Shown: positions 46,001-54,811 of the stretch, piece after piece | How positions within the stretch are numbered: position 1 is the stretch's first letter | How the letters are laid out: each line of letters begins with the position of its first letter | Assembly (NCBI GenBank): GCA_000310025.1 | Contig: FN649751.1 | Span: forward strand, 79,001 to 133,811 | Source of the DNA: Ectocarpus siliculosus | Lineage: Eukaryota > Sar > Phaeophyceae > Ectocarpales > Ectocarpaceae | Length of the DNA stretch: 54,811 nucleotides | Direction: 5' to 3' | Program-made: the position numbers and the translations under genes | Notes under the pieces: generated by a model | What the model was told of the DNA's origin: nothing | Databases searched by the model: none | The model's input: the letters and a program-made list of their open reading frames with translations, nothing else

Positions 46001-49000
46001 CCCGGGTCCTCCAACGCTGCTCAGCGGTACTTACGGTCGGTCGGTTTCTGGGTTGTGTATGTTTGTATTGCATAGCAACGAGAGGAGGGTTAAGATAACT
46101 AGGCGACAACGGGTACCAACAGCGGGTGTCAAGTGTCGAGCTTGCCCGTTTTTTGGTATCGCTTCTTTTTTTTGCCAACAACCGTAGAGTTTACTTTGAT
46201 ATCGGTGTATGTACCAAATCCAGGACCGATTCGTACTGCTGTAGATGATCTACTGGTGTTTCCGCTAGTCCGTTCGCGCCGTACATTATTTATTCATTGT
46301 GCGTTCCTGACGTTGTGAGGTGTTGTCCGTCCGCTCTCCGTCCCGACGCAGGAGCGACCGTGGCCCCTGATGGTACTCCCGCTCCCGGCGCTACGCCGGC
46401 TCCTGGCGCTACGGCTGCACCGGGTGCTACGCCGGCTCCTGGCGAAACGCTGGCTCCCGGCGCTACGCCGGCTCCCGGCGCTACGCCGGCTCCTGGCGCT
46501 ACGTTGCCCCCTGGCGAAACGCTGGCTCCCGGCGCGACGTTGCCCCCTGGCGAAACGCTGGCTCCCGGCGCTACGTTGCCCCCTGGCGCGACGTTGGCTC
46601 CTGGCGCTACGGCTGCACCGGGTGCTACACCGGCACCCGGTGCTACGCCGGCTCCTGGCGCTACGCCGGCTCCTGGCGCTACGCCGGCTCCTGGCGCTAC
46701 GTTGGCTCCCGGCGCGACGTTGTCCCCTGGCGCTACGCCGGCTCCTAGCGAAACGCTGGCTCCCGGCGAAACACTGGCTCCCGGCGCGACGTTGCCCCCT
46801 GGCGCTACGCTGGCTCCTGGCGAAACGCTGGCTCCCGGCGAAACACTGGCTCCCGGCGAAACACTGGCTCCCGGCGAAACACTGGCTCCCGGCGCGACGT
46901 TGGCTCCTGGCGAAACGCTGGCTCCCGGCGCGACGTTGGCTCCTGGCGAAACGCTGGCTCCCGGCGCGACCTTGCCCCCTGGCGAAACACTGGCTCCCGG
47001 CGAAACACTGGCTCCCGGCGAAACACTGGCTCCCGGCGAAACACTGGCTCCCGGCGCGACGTTGGCTCCTGGCGAAACGCTGGCTCCCGGCGCGACGTTG
47101 GCTCCTGGCGAAACGCTGGCTCCCGGCGCGACCTTGCCCCCTGGCGCTACGCTGGCTCCCGGCGAAACGCTGGCTCCCGGCACTACGTTGGCTCCCATCA
47201 TCACCATGGCACCGGGAACGACGCTCGCTCCTGACGCGACGTGGGCGCCGAATCTGACGAGGGAATTCATTACGGCGTCCCCTACCGTGGCTCCCACCGT
47301 TCCACAGAGCGCGGCTCCCACCGCTGTCCCAAGTGCGATGCCAAGCGCCGCGCCGAGTGCGATGCCGAGCGCTGCACCAAGTGCGATGCCAAGCGCCGCG
47401 CCAAGTGCGATGCCGAGCGCAGCACCAAGTGCGATGCCAAGCGCTGCGCCCAGTGCCTCTCCAAGTGCTGTACCAAGTGCTGCACCCACAGGTGGGATTG
47501 GGGGTGATAACCTATCGTATCGCGTCATATATGTGAATCATTAGGGGTTGAGACTTGCCGTGTGCGGTTATGCCTTCACGAGTGTCGTGGTCTCTGTCGT
47601 TCTGCGGCCGTTTTTTTTTTTGCTTGCCATACCCACCCAATGTTGTTTCCCTTGTTCTCGCTCATGCACCACATGGGGGATTTTCCTCCTTGTGGTACGA
47701 TATGGCCTGCCCTGTTCAATACTTGGCGCACATTTGTGGGCGTGTTGCTTCTGGTCTAGTTCTCGTCCGTTTGTTTACATCCGACTCGACACGACCACCA
47801 ATTGACTATGTGCCGGTTCGAAACCGTTTCAACACCACTCTTGCAGTGCTGGGAAGTACGATCGCGCCGACAGTCCCAGTACCCGTGTCGGCTACGATGA
47901 CCGCCTCTCTAGAGCTGGCGGGCGTCTTTGGGAGGACCGAAGAGGAGTTGCAGGTGGGCAGTCGGTGGCGGTGCTGTTTTAGGCTGATGCGTTTCCTATC
48001 TAAATGACCACTTTATTGGTTTGCCGAGGTTTGGGTTTTGACTCGCCTGCTGGGCGGTACGTATTGGTTATTGTTGACTGCGATGTACTGGCCGGTCAGA
48101 TTTGACTCACGGCCGGAGTGATGCTTCTGGCGTGTGGGTGTGCTGCTGCAGCTTGTTCTCTTTTGGTATTTCTGTGGAGGACTTGTGGTATTGCTGTGGA
48201 GGTTAAAAGTGTCAGAATCTCGCCACCTCTCTCTTGTGACTATTGTTGTTTTCGCCGTCTTCTTTATGTTGGAGACGCGTACGTCCCACTGCTTCCTTTC
48301 TTGTCTCCCATGTGTGTTGCTTCTCGCAGAAATTTGTTCATGCTTCTTCTCTCTTTTACACTCATAAACCGTTGTTGGTCTCTGACGATGTAGTTTTATC
48401 GATTTTGTTGTTCTGTTGTTGCTGCTGCTGCTGTTTTGCTGCTCTCTGCCCTGTCTCTTCTCCCTCACTCCCTCTTGCTGTCCGCTCCGGTTCTTGTGCG
48501 TATTTAGGCGGACCTTGAGGAAGGAATGGCCGAGGCTATCTCGGATTCCGATGACAGTGTTCCCCGTACCGTGAACGTGTCTATCGACGACCTCTCCGTT
48601 CCCAATGACGAGTCCACCCGGAGGACGCGTGTGCGCGGACGTCGCAGGCTTCAAGAGACGGTAAGCTGCAGTGGGTTTGGATTCGGATCTTGACCAGAGG
48701 TCTCGTGTAGAACGTTCTTCAGAACGTTGTGAGAGGCCCGGCCTTGAGCTGTTCTGTGTTGTGAAGAAATATGTCTTCCGGTTGCGGGTTTTGGGATGTG
48801 TGGGGCCCGAAAATGCTTTAGTCAGGGTGGTACGTAACGCGTCTGATGGCTTTTTGATGTAGATGTAGTGCATGCTGAAACCACGTGGGAATATTTTTTA
48901 CTGTGCTGTTGTACTGTCCTGTCTCTTCCAGGCGTTTTTTTTTTTTTCGGATACAGGCGTTGGTTGTTCACGTTGCCGATTGTGACCGTCGGCAACCCTC

Positions 49001-52000
49001 TTGACGCTGCATTAAAACACTGTCTGGTTGTGCAACAACTTACTCGCTCCTGTGAAGAAAAACGTAGAGGTAATCCGCATCCCTTCGCCATCACCATGAA
49101 TGATGAACAGGAATGTGTTCTCGAGAACGGTGACACGTGTACGGTCAAGGCTACCGCGACGGTGGTCTACTCTTCGGGAGCTGAGGACGACTCCGGAGGG
49201 AGCTCTGCCCGCGGCGTGGACAGCATCAGCAACAAGGAGAACCTGCAGAAGATTGCCTCTGCGGCGGGCGTGGAGGGCTCGGACGTGAGAAAAGCTTGCA
49301 TTGTGTGTGTGTTTTTGGTTGTGTTGTTGCTGCTGTCATCCTCGGACGTTAGAACGCTTGCAGTGTTGCACTATAGTTGTTGGTGTTGTTGCTGTCGGTC
49401 GTTGTTGCTAGTGGTGGTGCTGGTGATGGTGTTCGTGTTGCCGTCCTCGGACGTGGGATAAGGTAGGTATCTGCCCTTGAGGGATTTTGTTATTGTTCTT
49501 GATGTACCTCCTTGTAGGGATACCCTCTTTCGTCGCGCACGGTCACGGGCATGTAGCATCCCCTACGTCCTTTTTTTTTTTTTGACCGGTGTTTTGCACG
49601 GCGTTGCTCGACCCGGTTCACAAAGCCTCGTGCACGCTTTTTCGGACGCTGTTGTTGTCGCACTGACTCTATTTTCCCTGCTCTGTGTCTCTGGCATTGG
49701 TCCTGTCTCGTGCCGGGGGGCTCTGTGGTGCAGTTGACCCTGGGCAGCTTGATCGTGAGCGCGGACGAAAGCGACCAAGTCCTGGACAGCTCCGAGACGG
49801 ACGGTGTGGTGGGCCAGACTATCGTGTCCTCAGATGGTGCTGACGCCAGCAACTACTGGCTGTTCATCCTGGCCGCCGCCCTGCTGCTGCTGCTCTGGCT
49901 GTGCTGCCTCTGCTGGGTGAGACGGAACGAGGGTGCATAAAATCTCGAATAAAACATGGATGCCGTGATGGTAGTGGTGGTCCACCTGTTGGTGTGGTAG
50001 CTAGAATAGCTTCTGTGTTGAGTCGCGTTCACGCGGTCGGTTGCCATCCTTCGCTGTAAGGGCTACTGTACTCTGTTCCTGGTGGTTCTGCCCGTGCCTA
50101 TGCCAACCGCAGCGAGGTGTGTGGTTCTCTTCGTGATAATTTCTTTGTTCGGCGGACCTCTCGCGTGATTCGCTTTGTACTGTACCCGTCCGATTTGTGA
50201 GTGTCCAGACGCTCATCCGTACGCACGGCAGTATGCCTTGTTGGCATCATGACGGCGGCGGTGGAATATGTAGTGTCGCGTTTTGATCGCCGGCCTCCTC
50301 CATCCAATCGCATCGCATCGCATCGCTACCCGAAGTCCCTCGACGAGTGTAGGGTTTGTCGTTGGTCGTTGTTCTCATCATCATGACGGCGCCGGTGATC
50401 GTGTCGCCATTTGATCGTTGGTCCGTCTCCTCCGATCAATCGCATCTCCTCACATCGCATCGCATGTCATCGCAGGCCTGGCAGCGCTACAATATGTCGC
50501 AGGACGAGCAGGACGATACGTACGACGATTCAACCACCGGCGCGCGTTGGGCCGGAGACAAGCACCGCGACTCCTCGCCCACCTTCAAGGGGCGAGGCGT
50601 TGCGTCGTCTGACCGACAGCTGGTGCGTATCCGTCCCGTATTTGCGTGTTTTTGGTGTGTGATGTCCGGTTGTCTAGTCGGTCGGTCAGTCGAAGAAGAA
50701 CTATGGCTGTTGCTTCCAAGCTTACTTCCCAACGATGCCATGCGTCGGCGTGTTTTGCCGCTGCGCGCGCGACCTTCCTTAGCCTCGCATTGTTTTTCGC
50801 ACGGCCATGGTGAAGATTGCGATGCTTTTGTTTTTGTTATCGCTGCGCGACTAAGACGGTGCTGACGAATGTCTGGGTGGAGTCTCGACGCCGTTTTTTG
50901 TGGGGGAGCGCTTGACCACCCCTGTTTTTGGGCGTTTTTGGAGGTTGCGTGTGGTCGTTAACGCCGACCCTATCTGGATAAGATAAACACCATGGCCTTA
51001 CGGGCACGCGCCGGGCCGATCGTTGGTGAGCACGGCACATTAAGTAACTTGTCGGAAATGCATGCGTGAAGCCGTTGAGTGCAGCGACCGGGCCCACCGT
51101 GAACGCCTTCCATTGGGCCGCGTTGATCCTCTGCTCACGCACACGCCGCCTAACAACGTCGCCTGTGCTTCTCTCTTCCCCTCCCCTCACATTTCCTCCC
51201 TTTTCCCTTGCCCTTGACTTCCTCTTTGCCTGTTGTGCCCGCTTACGACGACCACCATCACGATGTAGGATACCGCTGTGGTCGAAGACATCATCTCCCA
51301 GCAGGGCAAGCGCAGGGAGTCGGGCAGCTCTTCGGGCGGCAACAGCGAACACCTCGTCGTTGGTGGCCAGGCCCTGGAGGAGATCCCCGAGGAGGAGAAC
51401 AGCTCCCCTGAAGGCGGGGTCGGGGATCAATCCCTCAGTTCCGCCGCCGCCGCTGGTGCCGGTGCGACGGGGAAGGTCAAGGCGTCTGGTCGACAGATTT
51501 TGTCCCGCGGTCAGGTGAGGGAGGGAGGCTGTCGCTGTGTTGTGTGTGTGTGTTTTTTTTTTTTTTTTTGCGTGGACATCGGCCGCGCTAACCGAGTGAC
51601 CAATGAAATGACGTGAGTTCCATCGAGTTGGTCGTGTGTTTGGGGGTGTTCTACAATAGGAGGCTTCTTGTCCTGAAGAGGGAGCGGGTTCGAGAGCTTT
51701 TGGGAAGGAATGGTGCGGTGCGACTGCCTGACCGCTTCACCCTTTGGCTTTGAAAGTGCACCGTGACTCTTGTTCACCTTAGGCCGGTACTTGCGCGGTT
51801 AGTGAAATGTTTTGAACGAAAGAAAATGGCTGAGAAGCGGCGGGGTCAACGTTTGCTGTTTACTTGAAGCAGCTAACTTTTCCTCGTGTGCCGGTCCGAG
51901 CGACAGCTTTTCGTAGTTGTTGATGAAGCTGAGTTGTTTATCCATCGACGGCACTTCTCTGTAAATACATGGTAACAAGAATAAAATCGCCCTCGGGGGA

Positions 52001-53464
52001 GAGAGCCCGCCACGCTAACAACTCGCCGCTTTTTTTATTGTGTTGTGTTATTCCCTTACCCTTTCGCCGAACCACGCCTCCGCAGCAAAAGTCCACGGGC
52101 AGCAGCTCGTTCAGCGACGAGCTTGTCGGGCCCCTAGGAGACCCCGCGGGAGGCCGCAGGTCGTCCCACAATCAATCCAGCGATCACTACACGTCCGATG
52201 GTGAGAGCGAGAGGCATAGCGGCTGCTGCTGCTGCTGCTGCTGCTGTAGCGTGCGCGCGTCTAGGGCAGTGTTAATGTTTCGGAGTGGGTGATTGTGGGG
52301 TTAGGGGGGAAGGCTTGTGGGGATTGCTTGCAAGATCGATGTTCTGTGTCGTGGCGTTAGGGTTGTCATAGAGATGGCTGGACGTGATCAAGGTTCTTTC
52401 ACCACGCCACTGTTGTTGTGGACGTGCTGAGAATCATTACCGTAGGCCCAAACAATGGCTTGTGTTTATGGACGATACATTGATATCAGTACGCGCCCGG
52501 CACTACCGTCTCACGCCTCCCACAAGAGAAACCACAATGTAGTAGCTGCGTACCCCCCTTAGCATTCCCCGGCGCCCCCGCCCTCCCGCCCCCAGACACG
52601 CGCCAGTTCGGGTCCTCCGGCATGTCCTCGGGCATATCCGGTTCCGGGTCCAACTCCGGCGGCGTGAGCTCGTCGTTTACCTCCTCGGCGGGGATGACGT
52701 CAGGATCCTTCGAGGACGACGAGGAAGACACCGACGACTCGTCCACCAGCTCGAGCGACTACGAGGATGCTCAGGGAGGAGGGGGAACCACTACCGTTTT
52801 CGACGAGGACGCGATGAAGCGAGCTGACGTGGGTCATGCTGTTTTGCTTGTTCCACCGTTTTCGACTTTCTTGTAATTTTGTTTTTTTCGTCCCATCTAC
52901 TGTTCCTTGTCGGGGAAGGCCAGCTTTACACCTTTCAGCGGAGAGTACCTGCAGCATATTTTGCGTTGTTTGTATCGTGGGAGTCGGCGGGGGGAAATGC
53001 GAGTGGATGCAGGCTGCCGCCTTTTCTGTCATTTTTATTTTGTGTTGTGCGAAGTATGTTTTCGGCAGGAGGCGTGCATGCAGGTTGGGTGTGACCCGCC
53101 ATTTGTTTGTGTGTGTGTGTTGCGCGAGGCGCGCTTTGCTCTTGTCCCTATGTCTGTCTATTCTCCCTTTTGCAGGTCCTCAACTCCATTCCACGTACAA
53201 CATTGTGTAGCCCTTCAATCGTCGACCTGTTCTACAGTACGAAGAGTTCAACATGTTCCCATTGGATGGCGCGCACGCATGCTATACAATACCCTCCCTT
53301 TTTACACACTTACGCCAATCTTGGTTCAACGCCAATCGTCGTGGTTGTTTTTCTCTGTTCGTGGCCAGGCTGGGGCAGGAGAGTCTTCGTCCGATAGAGC
53401 ACCGGCTGGGGTAACTTCCCTGGAGGAAACGGTAGCCGAAACCGGCGCCGGCGTCACCTCGTGA
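43077..53464 (+). CDS. mucin-like single-pass membrane protein with two 8-Cys modules
   Basis: Exons: 43101-43249 (open from ATG 43077), 43512-43645, 44878-45067, 45515-45888, 46352-47491, 47847-47953, 48508-48660, 49111-49284, 49734-49916, 50476-50622, 51269-51514, 52086-52200, 52596-52828, 53369-53464. All junctions are AG/GT and all phases agree: 1154 codons from ATG 43077, then TGA. Order: Cys module 1 (26-69), Cys module 2 (133-179), Pro/Thr stalk with about 45 hexapeptides APG[AE]Tx, then [10 protein letters not shown] repeats (about 180-670), a SEA-like membrane-proximal region (about 680-830) with RRRLQ near 751-755, a transmembrane helix [20 protein letters not shown] (857-876), and a 278-residue Ser/Asp/Glu-rich cytoplasmic tail. 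Probably an O-glycosylated cell-surface protein (inference). No signal peptide is visible at 43077; since 43101 follows a good acceptor (tgcctgcag), the true start is probably in an unseen upstream exon. Confidence 0.8.
46364..47195 (+). repeat. 18-bp coding minisatellite
   Basis: About 45 copies of an 18-bp unit close to ggctcccggcgaaacgct inside the largest exon of the surface-protein gene. Variation is mostly at one codon (GCT/GCG or GAA, giving Ala or Glu) and at the last residue (Leu, Pro or Ala). The block 46981-47142 is a near-exact copy of 46819-46980 (162 bp = 9 units), showing recent expansion by unequal exchange or slippage. The unit length keeps all frames open, so a 412-codon antisense frame (46290-47528) also exists and is probably not expressed. 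Confidence 0.93.
47310..47490 (+). repeat. [10 protein letters not shown] coding repeat
   Basis: A second coding repeat in the same exon, built on a 15-bp unit (two alternating versions, 30 bp together) encoding PSAMP/PSAAP. It forms the membrane-side end of the Pro-rich stalk. Similar Pro-Ser-Ala repeats are common in secreted stramenopile proteins. Confidence 0.8.
51550..51626 (-). repeat. family X repeat, short poly(A)-tailed copy
   Basis: On the minus strand: TCATTTCATTGGTCACTCGG with the continuing TTAGCGCGGCCGATG, then about 17 A (plus-strand T run 51553-51569), then (CA)n. A head followed directly by an A tail, inside the intron after the exon ending at 51514. It shows family X as a short retroposed unit. 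Confidence 0.55.
52217..52248. repeat. (TGC)n microsatellite in intron
   Basis: Eight or so CTG/TGC units just after the donor at 52201 of the surface-protein gene. It would read as poly-Cys if the intron were retained. Confidence 0.85.
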
Positions 53465-54590
53465 ACACCGCCCCCCCCCGTGAAATGCGGCAAGGGGGGC
53501 AGGGATTGAGTCGGTTGCATCATGATTGTCCCCGGGAGCGGTAGCATAGATCTGTTGTTCGAGGAATCAATCATTGCGGAGATGAGACGCTCAGCAGGTG
53601 TCGTCGGTTTCGAAAGCCGGCTGGCTGATATTGCGCTCATGTGTTTTTAGGAAAGACCAGAGTTGGGAGTGGGAACTTGGATTGAGAAACCCAACTATCG
53701 CTCAGGGAAATTATTGTGTCCAGTCGAGTCAGCGATGTTGAGCTGAACCCGGCGGGGCACACGCGGGTCGGCAGGGACCGGCAAAACTGTATTTTTAGCA
53801 TCTGCGAGATATGCTTGTTAAGATTTTCTTCTATATTTGTATCGTTTTCTTTTTTCTCATCCAGACGAAATGCGAAAGTACTCCCTTGTTTTTTTTTTTT
53901 TTTTGAACCGTTTTTCCCCCTTCAGACGAAAATACTTCCAAGTACGCTAACGTTTCCCGTTTGATCGGCGAGAAAGTATAGAGAAAAAGGAGCGATGACT
54001 AGCCTGACTAAGAGAGGATTGAACCCGCCGCCTGCTCCACAGCATTTGCGCACCGGGGGGCTCCGCCGAGTGTCGGCGGGAGGCAGTCGCCTTTCTTCGG
54101 CGAGGGGAGAAGGGTAAACCGAGCGAAAAGGTCAGCATGCCGCACCTCTTTTTTTTGCTATCTTTTGTTTTGTTATGTTTTTTTCATGTCCAGAGAAAGA
54201 GATGGGGTGGGATTTGCACATGCCCCCTCTAGACGTCCTTACGGCTGGCCTCGCGCGCTCAGTTTTGCCCTCCCTTGATTTTTTTTTTGATTATTTTTGG
54301 TTTGTGCCGGCGACGAGGCGCGTTGCAACGGGTTCCGTCGAGGAGAGGGGGAGGGGGAGGGGGAGGGGGGGGGTTGAGTGTTCGTGTGTGTTTGCCCTGT
54401 GGGTGGGTCGTCAGTGCGGTTGCGCTTTCTCGCCCTGACCGGCGTTTTTAAGGAAGCACCCCAGGTGAGACCCCAGTGGTTTGTTATTGCGCGCCCAGAT
54501 ATCCTGTGTGGGGAACTGTTTTAAGCTGAGTCGGGTAACACTCCCATGCCTTGTGCATGACGCTTCAACTCAATTATATATTTTCGATGG
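53465..54590. other. 3' flank of surface-protein gene
   Basis: No gene recognised. Several T runs (near 53888 and 54277), a G-tract array at 54340-54373 that could form a quadruplex, and the tRNA-like segment at 54000-54075. The polyadenylation site of the upstream gene should lie here, but no signal is clear. Confidence 0.4.
54000..54075 (-). repeat. tRNA-like segment with B box
   Basis: The minus strand has GGCGGGTTCAATCCTCTC (B-box type, about 54030-54013) preceded by GGTGCGCAAATGCTGTGGAGC, which resembles D- and anticodon-arm sequence. A full cloverleaf is not formed. tRNA relic or SINE head. Confidence 0.4.
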
Positions 54591-54811
54591 TGGCGGGGGG
54601 GGGGGGGGGGCCAAATGCTGTAAAAAAACCAAAATGGGGGGAAGGGTTGGGGGGCCCCCCCCTTTCCAAGGTTCCCTTTTTCCCCGGCCAAGGAGGGGGA
54701 AGGCTTTGGTTTTCCCCCCCCCTCCTTTTTTGCCAAAACCGGGAAAATTAAAATGGGGTCGGTTGAAAGTTATTCTTCCGCCCAAAAAGTATCCCGCCGG
54801 CGGGGCCGGCT
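54590..54811. other. low-quality sequence at window end
   Basis: Dense runs of G, C, A and T of unusual length (such as 16-19 G in a row and repeated cccccccc, ggggcc) make this stretch look like poor base calls at a contig end rather than real genome sequence. Open frames here should be ignored. Confidence 0.6.

Noticed and set aside
46290-47528. Long antisense frame over the stalk repeats as a gene
   Set aside because: It follows from the 18-bp periodicity of the coding strand, has no splice or start context, and the sense exon fits a phase-consistent 14-exon model.
53168-53396. Exon after acceptor ccttttgcag (VLNSIPR...)
   Set aside because: It is phase-compatible, but it would stop at 53394-53396 with atypical composition. 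The acceptor at 53368 gives a Ser/Glu-rich end like the rest of the tail.
54521-54785. Short Gly/Pro-rich frames at the window end
   Set aside because: They are built from inflated homopolymers in low-quality sequence.
1-54811. CRISPR array, bacterial operon or prophage
   Set aside because: No regularly spaced repeats with unique spacers, no compact intron-free gene runs and no ribosome-binding-site pattern. Genes have spliceosomal introns throughout.

Overview
The window looks like nuclear DNA of an intron-rich stramenopile, most likely a brown alga (Ectocarpus-like). The reasons are many short exons in long GT-AG introns, a nuclear RecA with an organelle-type leader, tRNA-derived short interspersed elements on both strands, decayed retroelements, and a surface protein with Pro/Thr and PSA-type repeats. 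The species is inference. No gene could be assigned by database search. All gene models come from reading frames, splice-site motifs and phase bookkeeping.

Layout. 1-3.1 kb: two near-identical poly(A)-tailed SINE copies, a tRNA-like repeat and two Ala/Glu-rich candidate exons. 5.5-14.5 kb (+): a complete 12-exon recA gene of 513 codons whose splice phases all agree, with a tRNA-Val gene antisense in its sixth intron. 14.5-25.9 kb: mostly repeats, namely a foldback element with ~190-bp arms, LINE remnants on the minus strand, a 906-base assembly gap (17466-18371) and several tRNA-like/SINE segments. 25.96-31.99 kb (+): the last three exons (350 residues) of a gene I do not recognise with certainty; its 4.3-kb intron holds a palindrome family and an antisense membrane-protein fragment. 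32-43 kb: no gene I can support, some old repeats, possible retroelement traces and a GC-rich patch at 37.85-38.62 kb. 43.1-53.5 kb (+): a 14-exon gene for a mucin-like single-pass membrane protein. 53.5-54.8 kb: 3' flank ending in low-quality sequence.

The most interesting locus is the last gene. It has two 8-cysteine modules, each encoded by two exons with the same intron position and phase. These are followed by a long hexapeptide Pro/Thr stalk encoded by an 18-bp minisatellite, a membrane-proximal region with the secondary-structure order of a SEA-like domain carrying an RRRLQ site, one transmembrane helix, and an acidic Ser-rich tail of about 280 residues. I know of no described protein with this exact architecture. 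The recA and surface-protein genes have no evident functional link.
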